50,605 bases of DNA. It comes from Verrucomicrobiota bacterium (GTDB lineage: Bacteria > Verrucomicrobiota > Verrucomicrobiia > Verrucomicrobiales > Akkermansiaceae). Shown one piece after another: positions 1-10,132 of this stretch. Position numbers and translations under genes: made by a program. Position 1 is the first letter of the stretch; each line of letters begins with the position of its first letter. The stretch is taken from NCBI GenBank assembly GCA_016871685.1, contig VHCM01000004.1, positions 1-50,605 on the forward strand, read 5' to 3'. Below the pieces are notes generated by a model. That model had not been told where the DNA came from. It worked only from the letters and a program-made list of their open reading frames with translations, and did not search any database.

Positions 1-4
1 GCGG

Positions 5-38
5 TGAAGAACACGGGCGAGCCGCCCGTGCCCCCCTT
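5..38. repeat. Palindromic repeat A, copy 1
   Basis: A 34-bp unit that recurs at 155-188 with one mismatch. Its core at 12-30 is a hairpin with arms CACGGGCG and CGCCCGTG around a 3-base loop, followed by a C run. It lies in the gene-free stretch downstream of gap. It looks like a REP-type intergenic repeat; a terminator role for gap is possible, but no T tract is seen. Confidence 0.7.
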
Positions 39-62
39 GGAAGAGAAAAGAAGTGGGCGAGA

Positions 63-123
63 CGCACGACGACGGCCGGAAAGCCGTCGTTGCCGACCAT
101 GGCGGCTTCAAGCCGCCACTCCA
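63..123. repeat. REP-like repeat B, copy 1 (61 bp)
   Basis: A 61-bp unit found again at 16969-17029 with 59 of 61 bases identical by eye. It holds two hairpins: one with arms ACGACGGC and GCCGTCGT, one with arms TGGCGGCTT and AAGCCGCCA around a single base. It sits between the two copies of repeat A. Paired palindromes in intergenic DNA are typical of REP/BIME elements; mobility is inferred. Confidence 0.75.
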
Positions 124-154
124 GAAAGGGATGCTCCGCACGGATTCATCGCAT

Positions 155-188
155 TGAAGAACACGGGCGGGCCGCCCGTGCCCCCCTT
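155..188. repeat. Palindromic repeat A, copy 2
   Basis: Second copy of the 34-bp repeat at 5-38. The hairpin core is at 162-180, with G in place of A in the loop. It ends about 25 bases before the 3' end of gap, so a gap transcript would run into it. Together with 5-38 and 63-123 it forms a small repeat cluster that fills the first 190 bases. Confidence 0.7.
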
Positions 189-213
189 TTGTGCTTCGCG
201 CGGATCGCTCGCG

Positions 214-1336
<1,123 letters not shown>

Positions 1337-1397
1337 CCCCATCCGGGGAAACCGCGTGCGTTTTCCCCACGTTCGCGTTTGCGGGATGCGGCGGGGC

Positions 1398-2666
1398 TCA
1401 AGATCCGGCGGCGTGGCAGACGAGCACTTGGCCGTCGCGCAGGCCGACGTAGAGCGCGCCCTGCCACAGCGCGAAGCACGAGGCGGGTCGGCGTCCGAGT
1501 TCGAGCACGGTGACCGGCTCGGCCGCGGGATCGTGGGCGACGCGCACGACCGAGTACATCACGCCGTCGCGGACGAGCAGCAGCGACGCGTCGCCTGCGG
1601 GATCCTCGAGATGATCGAGCACTTGGCGTCCGCCGAGTTCGCGGATGTCACGCAGGCCGGATTCATCGACGAGAAACAGTTCGTTCAATCCACCGCGTGA
1701 GGTGTCGGTGCTCGTGGCGATGCCGCGGTTGCCGGAGAGCGGCCAGGTTTTCATGAACAGCAGGCTGGCGATGCGCCCGACATCGGCGTGGGTGACCGGT
1801 TTGAGCGCGCCGTCCGCGAGCATGCGCAAGTGGGTGCCCATGGCGGGTTGGCCGTTGCCTGCGGGGTTGGTGTAGCCGAAGACGTGGAGCACCGGGCCGG
1901 TGGCAAGCAGTCGGGTGAAACGGGTATCGCCCTTGCCGCGGTCGGGGAACATCTCGCGGTGGACCACCGAGAACGATTTGCCGCCGTCGGTGCTTTTCCA
2001 GAGAAAGCGGAAAATTTCGCCGGACTCCCATTCGACGCGGTCCTTCGAGCCCGAGCCGACTGCATAAAGCGCGCCGCCGAAGGACATGACGTCATGCAGG
2101 TGCTCGGCGCCGGGCACCGAGCGGTACTTGTGCCAGACCGGCGCGCCATCGGCAGTATGGCCGAGTTTGAACAAATTGCCCTCGATGAGTTTCGCGGGAG
2201 CGGGCTTGGCCTGGGTCCACGCCTCGTCGGGATCATTGGAATCCACCCCCGCGACATAGAGCACGCCATCGCAGATGCGATACGAATCGATTTGCTCCTC
2301 GCCGGTGTCGTAAGGCGAGCGTTGCGGCGCACCCTGGCCCTCCGCGAGCACGCGCACCGGGACGGCCGTCGGCTTGTCGGGCGACTCGAAGCAGCGGAAC
2401 TCGATCGGCTGCTTGGTGCCGAGGTTGTAGTTGGCGTCGCCGTACCCGATCCACAGGCGTCCATCGAACACCTGCAACGCGCTGATGCCTTGGTTGAATC
2501 CCTGCGGGTGGGTTTCACGGCCTTTCGCAATGTAGTCTTCGATCGGCTTGGCCCACGGCTGCGGCTTGCCGAAGGAGGGAGTCGGCGCGGCGGTCAACGG
2601 CGAGAGCAGATAAGACAGTGAGAACAAACTAAGGGACAACGAGGTCAACGGCAATGCGGCATTCAT
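1398..2666 (-). CDS. Exported Asp-box (BNR-like) beta-propeller protein
   Basis: A 422-residue protein of unknown function. The ATG at 2666 is chosen because a Sec signal peptide follows at once (hydrophobic Leu/Ser stretch to about residue 26, then TAAPTPSFG). The open frame extends far upstream but reads as non-coding there. The mature part has repeated short beta-rich units and one clear Asp-box, STDGGKSF, as in sialidase-type propellers. The catalytic residues of sialidases are not recognisable, so an enzyme name is not justified. On the minus strand a TTGACA box lies at 2762-2767 without a convincing -10. It is transcribed divergently from the DUF1800 gene across a 212-base gap. Confidence 0.65.
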   Translation of the reverse strand: MNAALPLTSLSLSLFSLSYLLSPLTAAPTPSFGKPQPWAKPIEDYIAKGRETHPQGFNQGISALQVFDGRLWIGYGDANYNLGTKQPIEFRCFESPDKPTAVPVRVLAEGQGAPQRSPYDTGEEQIDSYRICDGVLYVAGVDSNDPDEAWTQAKPAPAKLIEGNLFKLGHTADGAPVWHKYRSVPGAEHLHDVMSFGGALYAVGSGSKDRVEWESGEIFRFLWKSTDGGKSFSVVHREMFPDRGKGDTRFTRLLATGPVLHVFGYTNPAGNGQPAMGTHLRMLADGALKPVTHADVGRIASLLFMKTWPLSGNRGIATSTDTSRGGLNELFLVDESGLRDIRELGGRQVLDHLEDPAGDASLLLVRDGVMYSVVRVAHDPAAEPVTVLELGRRPASCFALWQGALYVGLRDGQVLVCHAAGS

Positions 2667-2878
2667 CTGAGGGGTGTAGGTATGGGGGATAGCGAAACCG
2701 CGACGCGGGATTGCCGACAACGCGGATCGGTGTGCACGGGGCCTAGCAGAGCCGCGGGAGGTGTCAATCATGAAAAAAGGGCCGTCATAGATAATGAGGC
2801 GTTCGCCCTCCTCGCTGGATTGGTGGGTTGACTCCGGGGTCGGCGCGGGGAGGATCGGAGAGCTGGTGAATTTGACCC

Positions 2879-5800
2879 ATGCGTGTGCCGCAACTGATTT
2901 TGACCCTCCTCTCGGCGACTCCTCTGGGTGTCTCCGCGATGGATCTGGATGGCGACGGGCTTTGTGACGTCTGGCAGGCGCGATGGCATGCGCTTGCATT
3001 GCCGCCCGACAGCGATGCCGACGGCGATGGGTTCAGTCAGCGCGAGGAAGCCGCCGCCGGGACCGATCCGCTCGATGGCGCATCGCGTCCGCTGGTGTCG
3101 GTCATTGACGCCGGCTCTGCGACCGCGCGATTGCGGATCGTCGCGCAGCCGGGCAAGCGGTATCGAGCTGAATCCGCGGCATCGCCTGCAGGTCCATGGA
3201 TCCCCTCCTCCACCGATCACGCGGCGACCGATGCACTGCTTGAGATCGTGGCTCCGACTCTAGCGACGCATGCCTTTTACCGGGTACGGATTTCGGATGC
3301 CGACAGCGATGGTGACGGCGTGAGCGACTGGGCCGAGCGGCAGCTTGCGGGGTTTGATCCGTTGAATGCGGATTCGTTTGCCCTGCCTGAGGCGAGTGGC
3401 GATGCGGCGGTGGCGGCAGCGATGATCGAGGCTTGGAACCACAACGCGATCAGTGCCGAGATCGTCACGGCGGCAGCCTACGAAAAGGACGGATCTCCGG
3501 CCCAAATCCGTTTGACGAGAAGCGGCGACACCGGTGCGCCCTTCACCTTGTTTTTCAAAGTGGTGCCGGATGCCGACCCGCGACGCGCGACGCCCGGTCG
3601 CGACGAGTACCAGCTGCGCGACGCATCGGGCGCGGTCGTCACCCATGCGTTGGTGATTCCGGCAGGACAATCCTCCGCCAGCCTGATGATGCATCCCGTT
3701 GCGGATGCCTTGATCGAAGTCCCCGAATACCTCGACATCCGCGCTGGCGGATCCATCGGTCCGCTGTCGTTGAGTGTGCGCGATGCCGCGCCGGTGCAGG
3801 CCAACCAGCGGCTGTTCATCGCGTACCTGCTGCCGGCTGCCGGCGTATCCTCCGCGGGATCGGGACTGGCCACCATCCGGCTTTCGGGCGACAACGACAG
3901 CGCGATTGTCTCGCTTTGGTTTTCCAACCTGAATTCCGCGGTCAATTCGACCCAGGTCCAAACCGCCGACGATGCGATCCTGCAATCCATTCCTCCGTTC
4001 GCTTACAATGGTCAAGCTTGGCGGATCCGCGCCAGCCAGTCCTATGCGACCGACCAGTCCGTGCTCGACGCGTTGATCGACGGATCCGTCGAGTTGAGCA
4101 TCTTCACCGAAGCCAACGTCGCGGGAGAACTCAGCGGCGCGTTCAGCCCCGCCGTTGGATTTGTCGATATGCCGGAGCCCATCGAACCTCCTGCCGTCAC
4201 TTCGCTCAGTGGCACGGCGCTCGACCGCGAGATCGTGCGCTTTCTCACGCAGGCGACCTTCGGTCCGACACCAGCGGATCTCGCCGACCTGAGGAGCCGG
4301 GTGGCCGCCGCGGGCGGCGACCGCATCGCCGCGTTCTCGGCATGGATCGACGAGCAGTTCGCCACGCCCTCGCCCGACCTGCTTGATTACACGATGGCGG
4401 CCGACCGCCAGGACATCGAGATCCGGCTCGACCCGGCGAAGAGCTATTACAACCCGGACCACGATCCGGGCCAGGGCAACCGCCGGCGCGGTTGGTGGTT
4501 GCTCGCCCGCCACGGGCCCGACCAGCTCAAGCAGCGCGCCGCGTTCGCGTTTTCCGAGATCTTCGTGATCTCGATCCAGGACACATTGATCGAGAGTCGC
4601 GCGCACGGCAGCGCGCATTACCACGACATGCTGCGGAATGGCGCGACCGGCACCTTCCGCGACCTGCTGCGCAACGTCGCCACCCATCCGATGATGGGCT
4701 GGTACCTCTCGCATCTGCGAAACGCCAAAGCCACCTACGATGCACAGGGAAACCTCTTGGTTTCGCCCGATGAGAACTTCGCGCGGGAGATCATGCAGTT
4801 GTTCTCGATCGGCCTCGTCCAGTTGCACAACGACGGTTCGCTCAAGCTCGGCAGCGACGGACTGCCGCTGCCCACCTACACGCAGACCGACATCACCGAG
4901 CTCTCGCGTGTCTTCACCGGCTGGTCGTTCAGCGTGTACAACAACCCGTCCGCCAGCACCAATGTGGTGGCCAACACTCTGTTCAGCCGCAACAACGGAA
5001 GCGAGCGGTTCGAGGACCGGTGGATGCAACCGATGCGCAACTTCGCCGACTCGCACGACACCGGTGCGAAGCAAGTGCTCGGCTTGCAACTTCCCGCCAA
5101 CCGCAGCGGCGAGCAGGAACTCGACGCCATCGTCGACCACCTCGCGACCCATCCGAACACCGCGCCGTTCATCTGCCGCAGGCTCATCCAGCGCTTCGTC
5201 ACCGCCAACCCCTCGGCCGGCTACCTGCACCGGGTTTCCAACGCGTTCCGCGACGCCGGTGGCAGCATGAACGCGACGATCAAGGCGATCCTGCTCGACC
5301 CCGAGGCCAGGTCGCTCGAATCCGCCGACGCGGTAGCGAGCTTCGGCAAGGTGCGCGAGCCCCTGCTGCGCTACACCGCGTTTGCTCGCGCGTTCAACGG
5401 CACGTCGAAGCTCAAGCTCGCCGACCTCTCCGCCTACGGTTACCCGGCCGACGAGCTGGCGAAATTTCCGGAGAATACCGCCCGCTTCCGGATGCAAAGC
5501 ACCGACACCCAGCTCAGCCAGACCCATTTGTCCGCGCCCAGCGTGTTCAACTGGTTCGTGCCCGACCACAAACCCGCGGGCATGCTCGCCGCCAACGGCA
5601 CCACCTCGCCGGAACTGCAGATCGCCAACGAAAACAGCGTGATCCGCGCCAGCAATTTCGTCTACAGCGACATCTACGAGAGCGGAGGCAACCCGAACAC
5701 CACCGCACTGCCCAACCAGAACGAAGAACCCTGGCTGTACGGCAGCAACGGCGACCACATCCGCATCGACTTCGCCCCGCTCGAGGCGCTCTACCTCGGC

Positions 5801-6109
5801 GTCGTCGATCTCAACCGCGACGGCGTGTTCAACAATCTCGACGTCGGCGCGTTCAATCAGCAGGCCGCATTGCGCGCCGCCTGCGAGGCGGTGCTCGACC
5901 ACGTCGACCTGATGCTCTGCGCCGGAGCCCTCAAGGCCCGCTACGCAGAGACCCCGGGCAAACCGCGACGCAACATTCTCGACGCCGCCGTCTCGATCCG
6001 CTCGTCCAACAACTCCTCCAACACCCAACAGGCATCCGTCATGCGCGACCGCATCGAGGACATCCTCTGGCTCGTCGCCAGCTCGCCGGACGCCGTGGTC
6101 CAGAAATAA
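2879..6109 (+). CDS. Exported DUF1800 protein with Calx-beta and CHRD-like modules
   Basis: A 1076-residue exported protein with a short signal peptide (residues 1-20). Modules in order: thrombospondin type 3-like calcium repeats (DLDGDGLCD, SDADGDG, about 22-66, and a second set about 138-163); a Calx-beta-like domain (about 192-290); a CHRD-like domain (about 308-422); and a DUF1800 domain (about 445-1070) starting DREIVRFLTQATFGPT. The function of DUF1800 is not established. In Planctomycetes and Verrucomicrobia its gene is usually followed by a DUF1501 gene, as here after 4 bases. The DUF1800 family assignment is firm; the Calx-beta and CHRD assignments are by eye. A weak TTGACT box lies at 2828-2833, and no Shine-Dalgarno sequence is evident. 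Confidence 0.85.
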   Translation: MRVPQLILTLLSATPLGVSAMDLDGDGLCDVWQARWHALALPPDSDADGDGFSQREEAAAGTDPLDGASRPLVSVIDAGSATARLRIVAQPGKRYRAESAASPAGPWIPSSTDHAATDALLEIVAPTLATHAFYRVRISDADSDGDGVSDWAERQLAGFDPLNADSFALPEASGDAAVAAAMIEAWNHNAISAEIVTAAAYEKDGSPAQIRLTRSGDTGAPFTLFFKVVPDADPRRATPGRDEYQLRDASGAVVTHALVIPAGQSSASLMMHPVADALIEVPEYLDIRAGGSIGPLSLSVRDAAPVQANQRLFIAYLLPAAGVSSAGSGLATIRLSGDNDSAIVSLWFSNLNSAVNSTQVQTADDAILQSIPPFAYNGQAWRIRASQSYATDQSVLDALIDGSVELSIFTEANVAGELSGAFSPAVGFVDMPEPIEPPAVTSLSGTALDREIVRFLTQATFGPTPADLADLRSRVAAAGGDRIAAFSAWIDEQFATPSPDLLDYTMAADRQDIEIRLDPAKSYYNPDHDPGQGNRRRGWWLLARHGPDQLKQRAAFAFSEIFVISIQDTLIESRAHGSAHYHDMLRNGATGTFRDLLRNVATHPMMGWYLSHLRNAKATYDAQGNLLVSPDENFAREIMQLFSIGLVQLHNDGSLKLGSDGLPLPTYTQTDITELSRVFTGWSFSVYNNPSASTNVVANTLFSRNNGSERFEDRWMQPMRNFADSHDTGAKQVLGLQLPANRSGEQELDAIVDHLATHPNTAPFICRRLIQRFVTANPSAGYLHRVSNAFRDAGGSMNATIKAILLDPEARSLESADAVASFGKVREPLLRYTAFARAFNGTSKLKLADLSAYGYPADELAKFPENTARFRMQSTDTQLSQTHLSAPSVFNWFVPDHKPAGMLAANGTTSPELQIANENSVIRASNFVYSDIYESGGNPNTTALPNQNEEPWLYGSNGDHIRIDFAPLEALYLGVVDLNRDGVFNNLDVGAFNQQAALRAACEAVLDHVDLMLCAGALKARYAETPGKPRRNILDAAVSIRSSNNSSNTQQASVMRDRIEDILWLVASSPDAVVQK

Positions 6110-6113
6110 CCGC

Positions 6114-7691
6114 ATGAGAACCCAATCCCGCGACCGCGATCACCGGCGCAGCCGCCGCGACTTCCTCCGCCAGTCGGCCTGCGCCTCGCTGGGCGTCACC
6201 AGTCTCGTCAACGCGCTGGCCCAGATGCGCCTGATGACCGCTGCGATGGCACAAGGCGAAACCCATGGTTACAAGGCGCTGGTCTGCTTGTTTCTCAACG
6301 GCGGGCACGACTCGAACAACCTGCTGATCCCGATCGGCGATCCCGCGGCCGACGGCTTGCGCGCCGACTACCAGAGCGGCCGCGGCGTGCTGGCCATCGA
6401 CCGCGGCACGGCCATCCCGCTCGTGGTCCCCGACATCTGCCGCGCGTTCCAACGCCACCACGGTTCGGCACTGCCGCCGATGGGCCTGCATCCATCGGCC
6501 TCCGGCCTCGCCGCCCTGCACAACCAGGGCAAAGCGGCGTTCGTCTGCAACGTCGGCACGCTGGCGTATCCGGTCGCCTCGCGCGCGGAATACTCGTCGG
6601 GCAACGTGCCGCTGCCGCCCCAGTTGTTCTCGCACTCCGACCAGCAGACGCAGTGGCAGTCGTCGATTCCCGACCGCCCGTTCACCTCGGGCTGGGGTGG
6701 ACGCGCCGCCGACCTGCTGCACGCCTCGTACAACAACAGCGCGGCGTCAAAGGTCTCGATGTCGATCTCACTCGCCGGCATCAACTCGTTCCAAGTCGGA
6801 ACCGGCGGCGATGTCGTCCAGTATGTCGTCCGCTCCAATGGCACCGTGCCGCTGAGCGGCTTCAGCCAGATTTCGGACAACACGGACAACGATCCGTACG
6901 ACGGCGCGATGAACGCCGCAGGCTATCGGCTCGACCGCGACCAAGGTAAACGGCTCAAGGCGTTCGAGGACATCATGCGGCTGACGCATGCCAACCTGCA
7001 CGAAGAGGAATACAACCGGATCGTCCGGCGCGCTCGGGCCACCGAGGCCACCATCGGCGCGGCGATCACCGCGGCAGCGACCAGCGGTGTCGACCTCAAC
7101 GCGATCTTCGCCAATGCGAACCACTCGCTGGGCGACCAGCTCAAGATGATCGCCAGGCTCATTGCGGGCCGCTCGGCTCTGGGCAACAACCGTCAAATCT
7201 TCTTTTGCCAAGTCGGCGGATACGACACGCATCAGACCCTGCTCACCTCGCACGCAAACCTGATCGACGAACTCTCCACCGGATTGAGCGCGTTCCACGA
7301 CGCGCTGCAGGCACTCGGCATGTGGGAGCAGGTGGTCACCTTCACCGCCTCGGATTTCAACCGCACCTTCACGCCGAACAGCACCGACCCGGCACGCGCC
7401 GGCTCCGATCACGCGTGGGGCGGCCATACGATCGTGATGGGCGGACCCGTGAACGGCGGGAATTTCTACGGGCAGTTTCCGTCGCTCAAGACCGGATCGG
7501 CTTCCGGATCGATCGATGCCGGATCGAGCCGCGGCCGCTGGATCCCGGATGTTTCCGTCGACCAATACGCCGCGGTGCTCACGTCATGGATGGGTGCCGG
7601 ATCGAGTGAGATCCAGGCGATCTTCCCCAACCTGCCGCGTTTCGACGATCCGTTCCAATCCGCATCCGCCAACCTCGGATTCATCGGATGA
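6114..7691 (+). CDS. Tat-exported DUF1501 protein
   Basis: A 525-residue protein of the DUF1501 family, distantly related to sulfatase/alkaline phosphatase-like folds. The N-terminus carries a twin-arginine signal (SRRDFLRQSACASLG, about 13-27), so export of a folded protein is expected. Family blocks LFLNGGHDSNN and SDHAWGGH are clear. It starts 4 bases after the DUF1800 stop, and its own stop overlaps the next start (ATGA at 7688-7691). The three genes are therefore probably translated from one mRNA. The molecular role of the DUF1800/DUF1501 pair is unknown; a surface or export role is inferred from signals and context. Confidence 0.85.
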   Translation: MRTQSRDRDHRRSRRDFLRQSACASLGVTSLVNALAQMRLMTAAMAQGETHGYKALVCLFLNGGHDSNNLLIPIGDPAADGLRADYQSGRGVLAIDRGTAIPLVVPDICRAFQRHHGSALPPMGLHPSASGLAALHNQGKAAFVCNVGTLAYPVASRAEYSSGNVPLPPQLFSHSDQQTQWQSSIPDRPFTSGWGGRAADLLHASYNNSAASKVSMSISLAGINSFQVGTGGDVVQYVVRSNGTVPLSGFSQISDNTDNDPYDGAMNAAGYRLDRDQGKRLKAFEDIMRLTHANLHEEEYNRIVRRARATEATIGAAITAAATSGVDLNAIFANANHSLGDQLKMIARLIAGRSALGNNRQIFFCQVGGYDTHQTLLTSHANLIDELSTGLSAFHDALQALGMWEQVVTFTASDFNRTFTPNSTDPARAGSDHAWGGHTIVMGGPVNGGNFYGQFPSLKTGSASGSIDAGSSRGRWIPDVSVDQYAAVLTSWMGAGSSEIQAIFPNLPRFDDPFQSASANLGFIG

Positions 7692-8215
7692 AACGCCGCG
7701 TGCTCGCCATCGCCGCTGTCGTCGCAGGTGGCGTGATCGTTTGGTTTGCTCGATCGCCGCGCGAGGAGCCCGTCGCACGACCGATGGCATCCACCTCCAG
7801 CGCACCGGCCACCGCTTCATCCGCCGTTCACGCAAGCACGGAGCGCACGTCCATCCCGGACACGCGCACTCTGATGCCAAGCGCCGAAGCCGCCGCGGGC
7901 TTTTACGACCCCGCGGAAAGCGCGCATGAGGATCTGGCGATTCTCGATTTGCTGATCAGCGACTACCGGCGCTGCTGTACGGAGAATCCGGTCGGGGAAA
8001 ACGAGGAGATCACCGCAAGCCTCACGGGCCGGAATCCGAAGGGCCTGGTGTTTCTGCGAAGTGAACACGCGCGTCTCGACCGCGAAGGCAGGCTGCTCGA
8101 CCGCTGGGGAACCCCCTACCGGTTCCATGCGCTCGCGGGCGACCGCATGGAGATCCACTCCGCCGGACCGGATCGCGAACCGCACACCGCCGATGACGTG
8201 ACGCTGGGTGAGTGA
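7688..8215 (+). CDS. Membrane-anchored protein with pseudopilin-like C-terminus
   Basis: A 175-residue protein with an N-terminal membrane helix (about 4-20), a Ser/Ala/Thr-rich linker (about 30-55) and a small C-terminal domain. The tail LLDRWGTPYRFHALAG followed by SAGPDREPHTADDV resembles the C-terminal loop of type II secretion major pseudopilins (DxWGxPY, then 'GxDG...DD'). The N-terminus lacks the prepilin peptidase site and the Glu5-type helix, so it is not a classical pilin. It overlaps the DUF1501 gene by 4 bases and is the last gene of that operon. It may help to assemble or anchor the two exported proteins; this is inference. Confidence 0.55.
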   Translation: MKRRVLAIAAVVAGGVIVWFARSPREEPVARPMASTSSAPATASSAVHASTERTSIPDTRTLMPSAEAAAGFYDPAESAHEDLAILDLLISDYRRCCTENPVGENEEITASLTGRNPKGLVFLRSEHARLDREGRLLDRWGTPYRFHALAGDRMEIHSAGPDREPHTADDVTLGE

Positions 8216-8280
8216 AGATCGCCCTATTGATCATCCAACATTCCCATCATTGCCGGCTTTTCCTCGCGACTTTCAGCGTT

Positions 8281-9567
8281 TCAGCTTTTCAGCTTTTCAG
8301 CATTTACCTTGAGCCTCAGCGCGTTGAGCGCGATGAATCCGGTGGCATCGTCCTGATTGTAGGCCTGCTCGGCACCACCCTCCATCGTCGCGACGGCTTC
8401 TGAGTAGAGACTGTAGGGCGACCTGCGTCCGGCGGCCATGACGTTGCCTTTGTAGAGCTTGACGCGCACTTCGCCGCTCACGCGTTTCTGCGTTTCGGTG
8501 ACGAGGGCCTGGATCGCCTCGCGTTCCGGCGCAAACCAGAACCCGTTGTACACCAGTTGGGCGTATTTGGGGATGAGCGAATCGCGGATGTGCATCGCCT
8601 CGCGGTCCATCACCAGTGCCTCGAGGTCGCGGTGGGCGGCGAGCAGGATAGTTACGCCGGGTGTCTCGTACACGCCGCGCGATTTCATGCCGACGAACCG
8701 GTTCTCGACGATGTCGACGCGGCCGATGCCGTTGCGTCCGCCCAGCAGGTTGAGCACGCGCATGATGCCGTAGGGCGTGAACAGCGCATAGCCGTCCTTT
8801 TCGCCTTGCGGGCGGACGTCGCCGAGCTCCGCGAGCAGCGTGTCGAGCGCCTCGTGGCGCACGCCCACCGCGTCACCTTTCTCAAACAGAAGGCTCACGT
8901 ACTCCGCGCGGTCGGGTGCTTCTTCTGGCGACACCGACAACACATACATGTCGCGATCGGCCCCGGTGGTCGTGTCGTACCACGGATCCTCCATGCTGCC
9001 GGCCTCGAAGGAAATGTGCAGCAAGTTGCGGTCCATCGAATACGGCTTCTTCATCGAGGCCTTCACCGGGATGCGGTTGTGCTCCGCGTAGGCGATCATT
9101 TCCGAGCGGCCGGGAAACTGGCGGCGGAACTCCGCGTCGCGCCATGGGGCGATGCACTTCATCCGCGGCGCGAGCGCTGCGGCGGACAACTCGAAACGCA
9201 CTTGGTCGTTACCCTTGCCGGTCGCACCGTGCGCGATGGCGTCGGCTCCTTCGCGCAGCGCGACCTCGATCATCCCCTGGGTGATGCAGGGCCGCGCGAT
9301 GGAGGTGCCCAACAGGTAGCGACCCTCGTACACCGCGTTGGCCTGCAGCATCGGGAAGATGAAATCGCGGGCAAAGGTCTCGCGCAGGTCGCCGATGAAA
9401 CATTTCGACGCGCCGGTGGTGAGCGCTTTCTCCTCGAGTCCGTCGAGTTCCTCGGCCTGGCCGACATCGGCGCAGTAGGCGATGATTTCGGCTTGGTACT
9501 TCTGCTTGAGCCACAGGAGGAGCACGGACGTATCGAGTCCGCCGGAATACGCGACAAGGATTTTCAT
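8281..9567 (-). CDS. argG: Argininosuccinate synthase
   Basis: Joins citrulline and aspartate with ATP to form argininosuccinate in arginine biosynthesis. The 428-residue product starts [20 protein letters not shown], where SGGLDTS is the PP-loop that binds ATP. Further family blocks include [11 protein letters not shown] and the segment around [13 protein letters not shown]. The ATG at 9567 is chosen because the family begins exactly there. The last codons fall in a run of TTCAGC units (8272-8301), giving an AEKLKS tail. No other arginine gene is adjacent. It diverges from queF across a 136-base gap in which no known riboswitch was recognised. Confidence 0.96.
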   Translation of the reverse strand: MKILVAYSGGLDTSVLLLWLKQKYQAEIIAYCADVGQAEELDGLEEKALTTGASKCFIGDLRETFARDFIFPMLQANAVYEGRYLLGTSIARPCITQGMIEVALREGADAIAHGATGKGNDQVRFELSAAALAPRMKCIAPWRDAEFRRQFPGRSEMIAYAEHNRIPVKASMKKPYSMDRNLLHISFEAGSMEDPWYDTTTGADRDMYVLSVSPEEAPDRAEYVSLLFEKGDAVGVRHEALDTLLAELGDVRPQGEKDGYALFTPYGIMRVLNLLGGRNGIGRVDIVENRFVGMKSRGVYETPGVTILLAAHRDLEALVMDREAMHIRDSLIPKYAQLVYNGFWFAPEREAIQALVTETQKRVSGEVRVKLYKGNVMAAGRRSPYSLYSEAVATMEGGAEQAYNQDDATGFIALNALRLKVNAEKLKS

Positions 9568-9703
9568 GGCGGCGCGCAGGGAAGCAGTTGCGGCGGCGCA
9601 CGGCAAGCCGGGTTTGCGCCGACTGGCAAGCGGCAAGAACCCGGAGCGGGAACTTGGCGAAGATTCGGATCGACCTCGGCCGGGATTTGCCAACGATCCG
9701 GGC

Positions 9704-10132
9704 ATGCCCGAGCGCGAGGATTTGAACAAACTTTCCCTGCTTGGAAACGCCGGATCACGCCTGCCCGCCAGTCCCGAGGAGGCGAAACTCGAGGTGTTCC
9801 CGAACCATCGGCCCGGACGCCATTACTGGATCACGCTTGAGGCACCGGAATTTTCATCGCTGTGCCCGGTGACCGGTCAGCCCGACAGCGCGCGCATCGT
9901 GATCCGCTACGTTCCGGACGAAACCTGCGTCGAAACCAAGAGCCTCAAGTTCTATCTCGCCTCGTACCGCAACCAGCCGGCCTTCAACGAGGAAATCGTC
10001 AACCGCATCCTCGACGATCTCGTGCGCGTGCTGCAGCCGCGGGAAATGATCGTGCGCGGCGAGTTCGCCCCGCGCGGCGGCATCCGGCTCACCGCCGAGG
10101 CGACCCATCCCGAACGGCCGTCCGCCCCATGA
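9704..10132 (+). CDS. queF: NADPH-dependent 7-cyano-7-deazaguanine reductase
   Basis: Reduces preQ0 to preQ1, the last step before base insertion into tRNA in queuosine synthesis. The 142-residue length matches the unimodular QueF type. Cys54 in [11 protein letters not shown] is the expected nucleophile, with Asp61 as general acid, and ETKSLKFYL (77-85) is the QueF signature. The ATG at 9704 fits this family; upstream in-frame codons do not look coding. The stop overlaps the queC start (ATGA, 10129-10132), so the two genes are translationally coupled at the head of the queF-queC-queD-folE2 cluster. Confidence 0.95.
   Translation: MPEREDLNKLSLLGNAGSRLPASPEEAKLEVFPNHRPGRHYWITLEAPEFSSLCPVTGQPDSARIVIRYVPDETCVETKSLKFYLASYRNQPAFNEEIVNRILDDLVRVLQPREMIVRGEFAPRGGIRLTAEATHPERPSAP

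Noticed and set aside
3260-6115. A 951-codon open frame on the minus strand opposite the DUF1800 gene
   Set aside because: Long antisense frames are expected in GC-rich coding DNA; the translation is Gly/Arg/Val-rich with no domain, while the plus-strand product has clear family motifs.
8272-8301. Run of TTCAGC units at the 3' end of argG as a mini-repeat array
   Set aside because: Only four imperfect units, and they fall in the argG C-terminal codons, so a chance simple repeat is more likely than a functional element.
9568-9703. Possible preQ1 riboswitch upstream of queF
   Set aside because: The gap is GC-rich and lacks the A-rich tail and the hairpin-plus-pseudoknot pattern of preQ1 aptamers; nothing recognisable was found.
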